Shown one piece after another: positions 21,130 through 32,784 of a stretch of 64,000 bases of DNA; the first letter of the stretch is position 1, and the number at the start of each line of letters is the position of its first letter. The position numbers and the translations under genes were made by a program. The stretch comes from Chamaecrista fasciculata (Eukaryota; Streptophyta; Magnoliopsida; Fabales; Fabaceae): NCBI GenBank assembly GCA_003254925.1, contig QANZ01034935.1, positions 93,635 through 157,634 on the forward strand, written 5' to 3'. The notes under the pieces are model-generated. The model saw nothing but the letters and a program-made list of their open reading frames with translations, had not been told where the DNA came from and made no database searches.

Positions 21130-21950
21130 AGGGGAGTGAATTGGTATTTTTAAAAAAATTTCAGTTAAACCACTCTTAGTTCCTTATGATGAGTTCCTGC
21201 AAACAAACTATTAATCTAATATGGATAAGGAGATAAGAGATCAGAGAGATCACACCACGATATATAGTGGTTCACACCAAGTTTGCACCTGATGTTATGT
21301 CCACTCCACAAGCACACAACAAGAGAGTTTTTATAATGAGGGTAACAAGTACACAAGAGCTAACCATTTTCCCGGGGGTTCACCACACTTGGTTTTACAA
21401 GCTCAACTAGTACAATAACAACTCAGAGTCTCCAAGAAGCTTTCTAAGCTATTACCAAACTTATCCAATCTTAAAACTAAGGCTAACCCAAGGGGTTTTA
21501 TGCAGGAAGCTAGAAAAGCCTTCTAGGAATTACACAGTGAAATAATAGAAGGAGTTGAGTTTTTCTCATCACAAGGAGAGTAGTCACTAAGACTGTGTAG
21601 CATTAAGCTATAAAGATGAAGAGAGTATAAAGAGAATTATATGAATGTTGTAAGTCGGGTGTATCTTGTATCTCTTCAGTTCTTGTTTTGCTTCATACAT
21701 ATAGAGCCTCTAAATGAACTAGCCATTAGGAGTTGAAGCTTCAATGGTCGAAATATTACAACGACTCTTTCTGAAGATCAGAGCAAGGTTGTCCATCTGT
21801 GAATCTTGATCAATTTCAGATTTGATCTTGCATTTAATGCTTGGATGGAGCTTCACGATTTCTCTTCTTTCTCAACAACTCTTTTGTAGGTTCTGAGTAG
21901 CACTCAGCATGTCAGTACCTTCTGCACTGTAGTTTTTGAGTTCTTACATA
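21130..21950. repeat. LTR-type fossil, uncertain
   Basis: Contains a GATCACACCACGATATATAG-then-GTGGTTCACACC block, a TCCACTCCACAAGC stretch and related text common in long terminal repeats of plant Ty1/Ty3-type elements. No coding part is attached. It is an old fragment; family and exact ends cannot be set from sequence alone. Confidence 0.3.
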
Positions 21951-21952
21951 GG

Positions 21953-22180
21953 CTAACCACCAGCCAAAAAAAAAAAAAAGACAACAACAAAAACACTAGA
22001 AACCCTAGGGAACAAAATTCCACATCTATCCTCAAACAAACAAAGGCCCAAAAAAACAGGCGGCTCACTTCGAAACACAAAATCCTCCTCGCTATTCAAG
22101 GCCCAAACAACAATTTTATCAGCACAACGATTTCCCTCACGAAGAACATGCCCAAACTTGACACTCCATCTCCTACGCAA
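21953..22180 (-). mobile_element. LINE RNase H C-terminal fragment
   Basis: A 75-residue minus-strand frame reads WSVKFGHVLREGNRCADKIV and, further on, RCGILFPR. This is the C-terminal RNase H block of plant L1-type LINEs (H.pREgN.cAD motif). The reverse transcriptase is absent, so it is a 5'-truncated relic of about 230 bp. Confidence 0.65.
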
Positions 22181-22448
22181 TTATATGTTAATATTTTTTA
22201 TTTATAAAAAAGTGAACGATTAAAAGGCTATAATAGAGAAATATAAAACAAATAAACAAACAATTTGGACGGACACTTGGCTTTCGCTATTAGGAAATCT
22301 TTTTCGGCGTTAACGATGATGTGGCCCCCACCATATTCCTAAATTATGTTATCTTTGAGATAACCAGGTCACCTTTGTTTGGATGTTTGCAACTTGCTTT
22401 CATACTAACTTTACTTTTATTCACCCAAAAATAAAATACTTTAGTTTT

Positions 22449-22785
22449 ATAATCCGTCACCTTTCCAATAATACCTATCCTTTATTTGGATGTTTGCAAA
22501 TTGCCACACACAATTCAGATGCACTCACTGCTGGAGAAAAGGGTTTTAGCAGCAGCTAGAACAGTTGGCAAAACAATCTGGACTCTTCACACTTTTATTT
22601 TATGAGTTGGACTCTTCACAATTAACTCACGTCTTACCTGAATTTGACTATATAATATCAATGAAAAAAAAAAGTCATTTTTTTGCCACTAATTGCCACT
22701 AATACCTATCCCTTATTTGGATAGGAAAAAAATCCGTCACCTTTCCAATAATACCTATCCTTTATTTGGATGTTTGCAAATTGCC
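22449..22785. repeat. Pair of ~50-bp direct repeats
   Basis: AATCCGTCACCTTTCCAATA, followed by ATACCTATCC, TTTATTTGGA and TGTTTGCAAATTGCCAC, occurs at 22451-22507 and again at about 22731-22786, 280 bp apart and almost unchanged. A partial third copy (TACCTATCCCTTATTTGGAT) precedes the second. No gene is involved. Confidence 0.6.
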
Positions 22786-23299
22786 ACTAATAATTCAAAA
22801 TGTGATTTTTTCAAACTTTTGTGGTCATTTTTATTCTTGACAACTAAAATAGATCATTTTTTTCACATATTCCATAATAAGTCAATTTATAAAAAGAAAA
22901 AGAAAATTCTTTATTCTTATTCACAGATTAGAAATAAACATATGGTTGATTTTTTTAAAGAGAAGTATAATTTTGTTTTTGTTAGCATACTTATTATGAC
23001 ACATATAAGAAATGAACGATTTATTTTAGTTGTCAAAGTTAAAAATAACAGCAAAAATTAGACGAAATTACATTTTAAACTAAAGGTAATTAAAACAAAT
23101 ATAAAAGTTTGAGGATTAAAATAAAATAAAAAATAGTTTTGACCGAAATATCTATTTGACATAATAATGATAATAATAATAATAATAACATACTATTTAG
23201 TCTCTCAATTTATACAAAGTCAATGAATAAATTCTTGAACAATCGAAATACACAATTTGCAACCTAAAGTATTGATATACACCCTTTAAATAAATAAAG

Positions 23300-23880
23300 G
23301 ATAAAAGGTAAACACAAGAAAGCACCCCATGCCCAAGGAAACTTATCAAGATAAGTCACGCCATCACCAAGCATTAAATGAGATGATTCTAGCATTTAAT
23401 GCGAATATCCTTAATGCCACTCTGATAAGACAAAATTGTGCTGGCCACAATGTACTTTCTAGTAAAAGTACACACAAAATGACCAAAAAGCCCCGCGCTC
23501 GCGAAGATAAAACAAAACCCGCTTAACACTCTTACCCATTCCCATAAAAATGGAGAAAGGTCCCACCTGGCAATATGGATGTTAGCCGTCAAGGCCTGAC
23601 ACGCCGGATGTGGCCCCTGGGCCACGTGCTGGGCTCCGTTTCCTACGTACTTCTCACCATCCCACTCAAACCTCGTATAGACTTAGAGACAAAGAGATTG
23701 AAGGTATAAATATCCACATGCAAATCATAAGAAGGTACGCAACTTATACAAAAATCCTAACTCCACCACGTCTTACTAACTTAAGCATCGGAGAAAAAAC
23801 ACAGAAAACTCCCTGTGTTTTCTCGTTTTGCAGGTTCCGGCGTCGCCAAATCGCACTGGAACCATCTCATTTATGAACTA
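23300..23880 (+). repeat. LTR-type fossil (possibly Ty3/gypsy)
   Basis: Shares with 52230-52870 the downstream block CTAACTTAAGCATCGGAG, a short TGTGTTTTC stretch and a TTTGCAGGT end, a layout common at the 3' side of Ty3/gypsy long terminal repeats in eudicots. A TATAAATA word lies at about 23705. No internal coding region is attached; it is an old solo or partial copy. Confidence 0.35.
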
Positions 23881-24040
23881 AAGGTTTTATTTCTCGTAGT
23901 CCAACTTTATAGTTTAATCCCTGTGATGATTTAAAATTTGAATTTGAACTAATTTCATACTTTTAATCCTCAAAATTATACTAAATTTATATTTTTGGTT
24001 ACTAAATTTAACCAAGGACTAATTCTTGTAGATAATTATA

Positions 24041-24182
24041 GGGTAATGCTACCATAAGGGACAAAAAGTTAATACTTCTTTAAAATTTTGGGGTAAATTT
24101 GCATTTTCAAAGTAAAAATTCAATTTTCAAAGTACAATTAATGCACCTTAACAAGTGCCTTCTCTAAGGACACTTGTTACCC
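24041..24182. mobile_element. 142-bp MITE with 9-bp target duplication
   Basis: Ends GGGTAATGCT and CTTGTTACCC, flanked by the exact repeat ATAATTATA (24032-24040 and 24183-24191). The GGGTAA terminus resembles that of the larger gene-capturing elements (GGGTAAATT). It is non-coding. Confidence 0.7.
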
Positions 24183-25392
24183 ATAATTATATTATGTTTT
24201 TATTTTGTCGTATGTCTCTATATTTATTCTCAGCAACGAAAATATATTTTTATTTACAGTTTATTTTTCCCAACACTCTTGTTCCAAAAAAAGAATTTTC
24301 ATACCACAAGAATACTTAAAAATCTCATTTATAATCTGTAACACACACTGATATATCATATATAAGACGGGCATCCGGGAAACTGCTATAAGACTTTCCA
24401 CAATGATAAACTCTTTCCATTTGTAGTCTCTGTATTTTGTTGTTTACCAAAAAAAATCAGTTTGCGGTTGACTTGCTAGTGTGTGTTTGACTTCTGACTA
24501 TTTACCCAAACCAATACCATTGTAGCAATAGGAGCCCAAACCGATTCTAGGCCCATCCATTAATTATTGAGTAACGGGTTCCTCATAAGACATTAATTTT
24601 CTACTAACAAATATGGTCTTCTTTTTTGGAATTCGATGCAACATAAGCTTCTAGGGTGTTGGAGATTCCTAACAACATTAGTACATTACACAATCAACCT
24701 CTTTCGCGGCACCATCACAAATTTCGTTAGCTCTCTTGTCAACATTATATATAGCTTTTTTCTCTCTTCTTATATATGTTTAGTCATCCTAAATAACCAT
24801 AAAATTTGGTGCTATATCCCCCACGAAATGAAAGACAAATAATTGAAGCTGTCTCAATAGTGGATTATGCACTAGCTATCAAAAAGAAAAAAAAAAAGGC
24901 CACAGAAAGAAAGGAAAAGTTTAAGGTCCCCAAAATCCAAATGATCCGCACAATTGGTTACACGTGTTATAATTCTGTCCATCATATTCATAGTAGTAAA
25001 ATCAGCCTTGTTCTCTTTTTTGAGTTTTTGGGTTAATGAGGATATTCAATAATAATGTGTTAACATTATCTGTTAGATATATGTCCAAAACCCTACGTCT
25101 TTTCTGGTACAGAGGAAAACACGATTGTTGTGGCCGTGAGTCGTCTGTGTTAGTGTTAGCATTCTTTGATTTGGGTCATGGCTACAAGATGCTGGGTTAA
25201 CAACTTTGACTGAACATGTTGAAATAATGGTAGTGGTTGAAAACCACTTTTACAAACGGTAGTGGTTTTTCTGGTCAATGACGTAGGATGGACCCACCAA
25301 AGCACTCACGTTCACACTCCTCAATAATTAGTGGTTTTTATTAAATAGGAGATAAATAGATGAAAATGAATATACTGTATAGGATTATCTTG

Positions 25393-26762
25393 GACTTTTT
25401 TTTCTCGGTAGACTAAAAAAAATTAATAACCACACCTATAGACTATATTATAACCATATCACACATATAGGCTATTTTTACTGTAGCGAAATTGGGTTAT
25501 GAAGAAACCGTCAACGGGGATTTTTACTGAAATAAAGCCGCTAACACGGATGACAGTTTGAGTAAATAAAGAAACCGTCAAAAAAGTTGAAAATAAAACC
25601 GTCATGTAGAATGACGGTTTTCTAAAGAGAAAACCGTCAACCCGGATGACGGTTTCTGGTGTTTCAAAGAGAAAACCGTCAACCTGGTTGACGGTTTCTT
25701 AACAATCACAACAAACCAATATTAATCATATCAATCACAACAAACCAATATTACATCATTAATTTTAATCAAATCAAAAAAATTTTAATCACTAATTAAT
25801 TTTTCAATATGATATCACATGAATCATACAACAAATCAATCAAAAAATATGGTTTCCCAAATTGATAATATTTTAAAAAAATTAATCAATAACTATTTAA
25901 AAAAAATGAGTAAACTACCAAATTGGTCCCTGGATTATTGGCTCGCTGACAGATTGGTCCCCGAATATAGAAAATTGACAAATAGGTCCCCAAATTTTTC
26001 TAACATTTGTCAAATAGGTCCTTCTGTGCATGTTATTCGGGGACCTATTTGACTAACGTTAGAAAAATTCGGGTCCCCGGATTTAGGAAATTGACAAATG
26101 GGTCCCCGAATTTTTCTAACATTTGTCAAATAGGTCCTTCTGTGCATGTTATTCGGGGACCTATTTGACTAGCGTTAGAAAAATTTGGGGACCTATTTGA
26201 CTCGTTAGAAAAATTTGGGGACCTATTTGTCAATTTTCTAAATTCGGGGACCAATCTGTCAGCGAGCCAATAATCCAGGGACCAATTTGGTAGTTTACTC
26301 ATTTTTTTAAATAGTTATTGATTAATTTTTTTAAAATATTATCAATTTGGGAAACAATATTTTTTGATTGATTTGTTGTATGATTAATGTGATATCATAT
26401 TGAAAAATTAATTATTTTTTTGATTTGATTAAAATTAATGATGTAATTAATATTGATTTGTTGTGATTGTTAAGAAACCGTCAATCAGGTTGACAGTTTT
26501 CTCTTTGAAACACCATCAAGAGAAACCGTCATCCGGGTTGACGGTTTTCTCTTTAGAAAACTCATTCCGGATGACGGTTTTATTTTCTCAAACCGTCATC
26601 CATGTTAGCGGCTTTATTTCAGTAAAACTGTCATCCCAGTTGACGGTTTCTTCATAACCAAATTTCACTACAGTAAAAATAGCCTATATGTATGATATAG
26701 TTATAATATAGTCTATACGTGTGGTTATTAAATTTTCTTAGTCTACCAAGAAAAAAAAAGCC
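25393..26762. mobile_element. 1.37-kb foldback element with ACCGTCA palindromes
   Basis: Two arms of about 660 bp are inverted copies of one another around a short centre near 26035-26090. Outer ends are GACTTTTTTTTCTCGGTAGA and, inverted, GGCTTTTTTTTTCTTGGTAGA. The flank GATTATCTTG occurs on both sides (25383-25392 and 26763-26772), a 10-bp duplication in the MULE range. Each arm's outer third carries repeated AAACCGTCA...TGACGGTTT units, themselves near-palindromic. Inner parts carry GGTCCCC(G/A)AAT words. No transposase is present, so it is non-autonomous. The transcript would form a very long hairpin. Confidence 0.85.
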
Positions 26763-26888
26763 GATTATCTTGAGGGTACATTTTAAAAGACATTAAATGT
26801 ACATTGAAAATTATAAAAGTAGTTAATAAAATGATTGCATTAAATAATTTGATTACTTTTTTATCTAAAGACAATGTTATTCTTTTGA

Positions 26889-27080
26889 AGGGTTTAGAGT
26901 TTAGGATTTAAGTTTTAGAGTTTTAAAATTTAGAGTTTAGAGTTTAGGGTTAGGGTTTGGAGTTAGGTTTAAGATTTAAGATTAGGATTTAGGATTTACG
27001 ATTTAAGGTTTAGAGTTTTAGAAATTAGAATTTAAAATTAGAATTTAGGATTTAGCTTTAGAATTTAAGTTTAGGATTTA
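26889..27080. repeat. Degenerate telomere-like TTTAGGG tract
   Basis: About 190 bp of GGGTTTAGAGTTTAGGATTT and similar 6-8-bp variants around GGTTTAG/AGGATTT, with one clean TTTAGGGTTAGGGTTT core near 26945. This is a worn interstitial relative of the plant telomere repeat (TTTAGGG). Confidence 0.6.
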
Positions 27081-27736
27081 CGAATATAAATATTCTTTAT
27101 ATTTTTTAATTTATTTTTTATATAAATAAAATACAATTATTTAATCATATTTTATTAATACCCATAAATTTAAAATATATATTTCAAAAGGACAATATTA
27201 TCTTTTAAAGAAAATAATGAGAATCATTTATTATAAATGCATTTATTATGTCATTTTTACATTTTTTTAAAGCATAATTAATGCTTCTGATCATGTACCT
27301 TATAGCAAATACCCATTTCTTTTGTGTTTATCCATGTTTTCTTTTGTTTACCAAAAAAAAAAGACCCATTTCTTAATTTTGTTTCAGGAAAAAAAGAAAA
27401 AAGAAAAAATCCATCTCTTTGAATCTCCTTTTAAACATGAGAGATTTCACAAAAATCCGAGTATCCTAATCCCACTTAATTAGCACCATGCCACCATCGA
27501 AGTGGGTAGTCAGAGAGAGAAGAGCAGATGTTGACAGTGATCACCAACACTTAGTGCACGTAAGCAACAGGCAACTTAGCTCTAAAATGGTTGGAACGTG
27601 TTGAAACGCCATAGTCCATACCACAATTATTGCCTTTCAAGTTCACATTGTCTCTCTCTCTCTCTCTGACTCACTCACACCCTTCCCTCTTCTCTTCCCA
27701 ACCAGAGGTTATAACTTATAGGTTGTAACTTACAAG
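27081..27736. promoter_or_regulatory. Upstream region of the NPF2-type gene
   Basis: AT-rich to about 27430, then more mixed sequence up to the start codon. A (TC)n run at 27650-27668 lies about 70 bp before the ATG, where plant 5' UTRs often carry CT repeats. No TATA box is assigned with confidence. Confidence 0.35.
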
Positions 27737-30290
27737 ATGAGTAGCTACCCAACCAGAGAGAAAGATACAGAGAAGGCAACAACCATGGAGAACAATAATG
27801 ACAACAAGTGCGAGAAGCAGGATGATGATGCTCACATCAATTACAGAGGATGGAAGGTCATGCCTTTCATCATAGGTAATGAAAAAATTACAAACAACAT
27901 TACTGCCATTCTTTGTTCTTCTAATATATTAATTATTATTCATTGAATTGAAGGGAATGAAACTTTTGAGAAGCTGGGAGCCATTGGGACATTAGCCAAT
28001 CTGTTGGTGTATCTGACCACAGTGTTCAACCTCAAAAACATCACAGCCACCAACATCGTCAACATTTTCAGTGGCAGTACCAATTTCGCTACCTTGCTTG
28101 GCGCTTTCTTCTCCGACACCTACTTTGGTCGCTTCACCACCATTGGATTCTGCACTTTCGCTTCCTTCCTGGTTCCTTCCTACTTCCTACCCAATTTTAA
28201 TTCACCTCAAATTAAATAAAAAAAAAAGATAAATTGCACTTTGGTACCCTAAATTATAGATTGATTTCACTTTGGTACCTTGTTTTTTTTTCAAAAGTGA
28301 CATTTTAGTACCTGTTCTATTCGTTGTTAGCATTTTGATACTCAACTATTTTCCCTGTAAAAAGGCACTTGCATGGTCAAAAACATGAAATTCACTTTCT
28401 CAAATTCAGATTTCATGATTCAGTCCCAAAATTACACGAACTCCTCTGTCTTGAAGTACATACTGAATCGTAATTTTTGGAGGTTGAATCATGAAATCTG
28501 AGTTTAAAATGATGGATTTTATATTTTTTACCATGCACATGATTTGCACATATGGTTTTTTCCTTGAAGAAGTAACGGAAAAAAAGTTTAAGATACCAAA
28601 ATGCTAACGACGAATTAAACAGGTACCAAAATATCATTTTTGAAATAACACTGTACTAAAGTGAAATCAGGTACCAAAATGTAATTTAGCTAAAAATAAA
28701 TTCTAAAATCTGCCCTGTATCTGAAATTTGTCTGCGTACAGGGATTGGTGGTGATACAACTAACGGCGGCGTTTAAAAATCTGCACCCACCTCAGTGCGC
28801 CAAGGAAAGCAGCAAGTGCCAAGGCCCAACGGCGGGGCAAATGGCGTTCCTCTTAGTCGGGTTAGGGTCACTATTAATCGGAGCGGCCGGGATCCGACCC
28901 TGTAATCTTGCATTCGGAGCCGACCAATTTGATCCCAAAACAGAATCAGGAAAGAAAGGAATCAACAGCTTCTTCAATTGGTATTTCTTCACATTCACTT
29001 TCGCCCAAATGGTGTCTTTAACACTCATCGTTTATGTTCAATCAAATGTAAGCTGGGCAATCGGTTTAGCCATTCCTGCTGCTTTAATGCTTATAGCTTG
29101 CGCTGTCTTCTTCATCGCTTCCAAATTGTACGTCAAAGTTAAGCCTAATGGTAGTCCCATTACAAGCATTGTTCAAGTCATAGTGGCATCCATTAAAAAA
29201 AGAACACTTCAACACCATCATCCTGATTTCCAATCCCTCTTCACTTATCTCCCTCCCAAATCTCTCAACTCCAAGCTTCCTTACACTCATCAATTCAGGT
29301 AATCAAGTAAATATTAAATACCTGAATTTAATTTTGTAAGTGATTGTTGAATGTTCTTCTGTCAGGTTGTTTGATAAAGCGGCGATTATGACATCAGACG
29401 ATAAATTAAACCCAGATGGATCCCCGAGTGACCCATGGACTCTGTGCAGCGTGCAGCAAGTGGAAGAAGTGAAATGCTTAGTGAGAGTGATCCCAATATG
29501 GGTGTCGGCGATTCTCTACTACCTTTTCATCGTTCAACAACACACTCTCATGGTATTCCAAGCCCTCCAATCCGACCGCCGTCTCTTGCCACGTCATACT
29601 TCCGGCGACTTCAAAGTCCCCGGAGCAACCTTCTACATCTTCGTCATGCTCACCATGACACTCTGCCTCCCCGTTTACGACAGAGTCATGGTCCCCTTTC
29701 TCCGGCGACTCACCGGAAAAGAAGGCGGCATCACGCTCCTCCAGCGAATGGGCACCGGAATATTCCTCGCCGCCCTCAGCATGGTGGTTTCCGCCGCCGT
29801 CGAGGCTCACCGGAGACATCTCGCTTTAGAAAATCCCATTGGGGTTATTCCCAGAAAAGGAGCCATCTCGTCGATGTCGGCGTTTTGGTTAATTCCTCAA
29901 TTAGCGTTGGCCGGACTTGCCGAAACTTTCACGGCGGTGGGACAAGTTGAATTCTATTACAAGCAGTTTCCGGAGAATATGAGAAGTATTGCTGGCTCGC
30001 TTCTCTATTGTGGAATGGCGGGGTCTAGTTATTTGAGTACGTTTCTGATATCGATTGTTCATAATGTGACTGAGAAATCGCCGACGGGAAATTGGTTGCC
30101 GGAGGATCTTAATAAGGGAAGATTGGATTACTTTTATTACGTGATTGCGGCGATCCAAGTCTTTAATTTCTGCTACTTTTTGATCGTTTCGAGATGGTAC
30201 AAGTACAAAGGGACTCCAATTTCTACTACAAATGGTACCCTTCAATTATCGAATTCAAAGTCGTTAGAAACATCCGTTAACGGTGTCTGA
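27737..30290 (+). CDS. NRT1/PTR family transporter, NPF2 type
   Basis: A proton-coupled carrier of the POT/PTR family with 12 expected membrane spans. Four exons join in frame: 27737-27875, 27954-28171, 28742-29298 and 29366-30290 (613 codons with stop). Residues near 47 read GNETFEKLG, which includes the ExxEK proton-coupling motif; later come [25 protein letters not shown], a hydrophilic loop after span 6, then [34 protein letters not shown] and a C-terminus [12 protein letters not shown]. The text resembles Arabidopsis NPF2.10/2.11 (glucosinolate carriers) and NPF2.13 (nitrate). Its real substrate cannot be told; other NPF2 members move nitrate, ABA, gibberellin or flavonoids. The first ATG is used and a second one lies at codon 17. 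Intron 2 hosts a MITE. A Pack-MULE begins 208 bp past the stop, and broken copies of its own exons lie beyond that. Confidence 0.92.
28233..28692. mobile_element. Foldback MITE in NPF intron 2
   Basis: Left AAATTGCACTTTGGTACCCT pairs with the inverted right end AGGTACCAAAATGTAATTT. An inner stem pairs CAAATTCAGATTTCATGATT with TGAATCATGAAATCTGAG. It is about 460 bp and non-coding. Terminal words (TAAATTGCACTTTGGTACC) recall the arms of the 48591-50812 element. It is removed with the intron. Confidence 0.6.
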
Positions 30291-30764
30291 TGTTTTCATG
30301 ATTAGGGAAGCTAATTAGTAGCTAATGCAACATTATTTAATGGGAAAAAACTTAATTAATGATAGTAGGATAGGATAGTGCATACGGAGAGAAGAAAATA
30401 AGAAGTGCAAGAAGCATGAGGATGGAAGGAAAAAAGAGTTAAAAATGCAATATTCTTTCTCTTTGTGTGTGTCTCGTTGTATTTTATATTATATAATTGG
30501 CCAAAGTCCTATTTTGGTCCCTCTATTATGTTCATTGTTCCAAATAGGTCCCTCAGTTATCCAAAACTTGTCAAAGTTGGTCCCTCTAACGTTTTCCATC
30601 CATTTTTCCGTTAAAAAAAGAGAAAAAATAAACTTTCATCCCCAAAAGTTTTATTTTCTTATATTAAGGTCATTTTCTTTTTATAATAGGATCAAAACAT
30701 AAAAAAATAAAGTAAATTAAGATTTTAAGTGAATTTACCAAAAAACATAAAATATCTCTCTATC

Positions 30765-31245
30765 CCTGATTCCCCCTTCTCTGAAATCATCCACTCAATC
30801 TTCTCCGACAACTCCAACATCATGCTCGCCGCCATCATCTCCCTCCTCCTCGTCATCCTCTTCGTCCTCCTCCTCCACCTCTACGCCAAATGGTTCCTCG
30901 CCCACGCCGCCCATTCCCAATTTCGCCGTCTCCACCATCACCACCGTCATCGCTGCCGTGCCTTCTCCGTCTCCGACGTCCTCGGCCCTTCTCGATTCCA
31001 CCATTCCACACCTTCAACCTCCACCACGATTCCCCTCTTTCCACCAAAGGCCTCGATTTCGCCGCCATCCCTGTCTTCATTTACCAGGAATTCGACGAAT
31101 ACAACAATGATTCCGGCGACGTCGACGACGGCGATGATGTTCGAGATTTGGAATGCGTGATTTGCTTGAGTGCATTCGGAGACGGCCAGATCGGAAGGAG
31201 CTTACCAAAATGTGGTCACCGATTCACAATGGTGGAGACGGAGAG
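30765..31245 (+). pseudogene. Captured ATL-type RING-H2 E3 ligase fragment
   Basis: The first frame gives DNSNIMLAAIISLLLVILF, then VLLLHLYAKWFLAHA, the N-terminal membrane helix of Arabidopsis Toxicos en Levadura (ATL) ligases. After a frame change the second frame reads STKGLDFAAIPVFIYQEFD (the GLD motif), then DLECVICLSAFGDG and LPKCGHRF, the first half of the RING-H2 finger. The finger stops there: the HxxCI...CPxCR half is replaced by element sequence. The fragment is therefore a 5' gene piece with a frameshift and no working RING. GC content is well above the AT-rich flanks, as expected of host coding DNA. Confidence 0.85.
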
Positions 31246-31255
31246 AAGGGGGAAT

Positions 31256-31256
<1 letters not shown>

Positions 31257-31332
<76 letters not shown>

Positions 31333-31356
31333 NNNNNNNNNNNNNNNNNNNNNNNN

Positions 31357-31396
<40 letters not shown>
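31257..31396. repeat. (GA)n microsatellite with a 24-N gap
   Basis: A pure GA tract broken by 24 Ns at 31333-31356, so the true length is unknown. It lies between the RING-H2 fragment and the right arm of the Pack-MULE. Open frames across it (Arg-Glu or Ser-Leu repeats) are artefacts. Confidence 0.95.
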
Positions 31397-31400
<4 letters not shown>

Positions 31401-31696
31401 GTGTTTTTGGGTAAATTCACTTAAAATCTTAACGTACTTCATTTTCTTATCTTTTTATCCTATTATAAAAAGAAAAGGACCTCAATATAAGAAAATAAAA
31501 CTTTTGGGGATGAAAGTTTATTTTTTCTCTTTTTTTAACGGAAAAATGGATGGAAAACGTTAGAGGGACCAACTTTGACAAGTTTTGGATAACTGAGGGA
31601 CCAATATGGAACGAAAAATAACTGAGGGACCTATTTGGAACAATGAGCATAACAGAGGGACCAAAATAGGACTTTGATCCTATATAATTTGTACGT

Positions 31697-32045
31697 GCTC
31701 GAATTGAAAGGAATTGGAGTAGAAATTGAAGGGTACTATCACTAGTAGTAGAAATTGGAGTCCCTTTGTACTTGATTGCATTAAATAATTTGATTGCTAT
31801 TTTATCAAAATGGTAAGAAATTGGACTCCAATTTCTACTAGTGATAGTACCCTTCAATTATCAAATTCAAAGTCATTAGAAATATAATATAATATATTAT
31901 ATTTGTACTGGCTCGAGCCATTGCCACATTAGCCAATCTATTCTTTTGTCTCACAGTCTCACACATATCCTTTGGTCGCTATAGCACTATAGGATTCTCG
32001 ATTCTGCATTCACATTCGCTTCAATTTTGGGATCAAATTTCCTTA
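31697..32045. pseudogene. Scrambled fragments of the NPF2 gene
   Basis: About 31747-31772 is an inverted copy of the NPF 3' coding end (AAGTACAAAGGGACTCCAAT). About 31826-31885 repeats the same end in direct orientation, including CCCTTCAATTATC and AATTCAAAGTC. About 31909-32030 resembles exon 2 (GCCATTG.CACATTAGCCAAT, TTTGGTCGCT, ATAGGATTCT) with much of the exon missing. Together they are remains of a second NPF2 copy, broken and rearranged, just past the Pack-MULE. Confidence 0.7.
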
Positions 32046-32784
32046 AAAATAGAAAAGGAAAGGAAAAGATTTTGGAAAGGAAAAGTCATTATAACTAAAT
32101 GGTGGTTTATTTTCTTTTTAATTTTTGGTATGATTGTGAGTTATTTCCTTATTGATTTATTTTCTTATTGTGTTTATTTGACTATAATTATGTTATAATG
32201 ACTCTTTATGAATTTAATTATGACATGATATATTTAAATTTTATTATATTTAAGCTTTTTTTTAATTATGATTTGTAATTTATTATTTTGTTGGTCTATT
32301 ATTTATTATTATATTATTTATTAATTAATTTATTTATAAACGATTCGACCCCGGTTGAAACCCGATTGAATCATTGAACCCTTGAACCTCTGCTTCGTCC
32401 GGTCCGGTTTTAATAACCTTGCTATTTAAAGGAATACTGCTTGATAAGACAGCACTACCTTCGGGGACAACGGATAAAATTAATGAGAGAATATTTATAC
32501 TATAAATAAATTATTATTTATTCTTACAAGACACATCCATTTTTTCCACTAAAATATAATAGTTCAAGTGCGCTTTAAATATATATTAGTCTTCGCTTAA
32601 ATCGTTATACAGATAGGCGGAGAAAACCATAACATTATCTAAAAAAAATTTATCTATTGAAAGGCGAGACAGCTAAAAGTCATGTTCAAATTAAATAAAT
32701 TCTATAATTTATTACTTTGAATTAAATACACTCGAAGAATCTAATATGAGATAGAGTTTATCTAACATTTTTCTAACATGTGAT

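Larger units (their letters stand above)
22786..25392. other. Gene-poor region with small repeats
   Basis: AT-rich DNA holding an LTR-like fossil (23300-23880) and a 142-bp MITE (24041-24182). The open frames of 60-120 codons here (for example 22693-23061) are Lys/Phe-rich by-products of AT content and match no family I know. Confidence 0.4.
30499..31680. mobile_element. Pack-MULE carrying an ATL RING-H2 fragment
   Basis: A 1182-bp element with inverted arms of about 230 bp: GGCCAAAGTCCTATTTTGG on the left, and the same word inverted at the right end (CCAAAATAGGACTTTGATCC). It is flanked by the exact 9-bp duplication TATATAATT (30490-30498 and 31681-31689). The interior holds a host RING-H2 gene piece and a long GA tract containing the 24-N gap. 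It encodes no transposase. Insertion is 208 bp beyond the NPF2 stop codon. Confidence 0.9.

Noticed and set aside
25500-26660. Repeated ACCGTCA words as a CRISPR-like array
   Set aside because: This is a plant nuclear foldback element; units are irregular palindromes without constant spacers.
29435-29950. 171-codon frame inside NPF exon 4
   Set aside because: It is an out-of-frame overlap of the transporter coding sequence with Arg/Pro/His-rich composition.
31153-31563. Arg-Glu and Ser-Leu repeat proteins
   Set aside because: They are translations of the GA microsatellite and the N gap.
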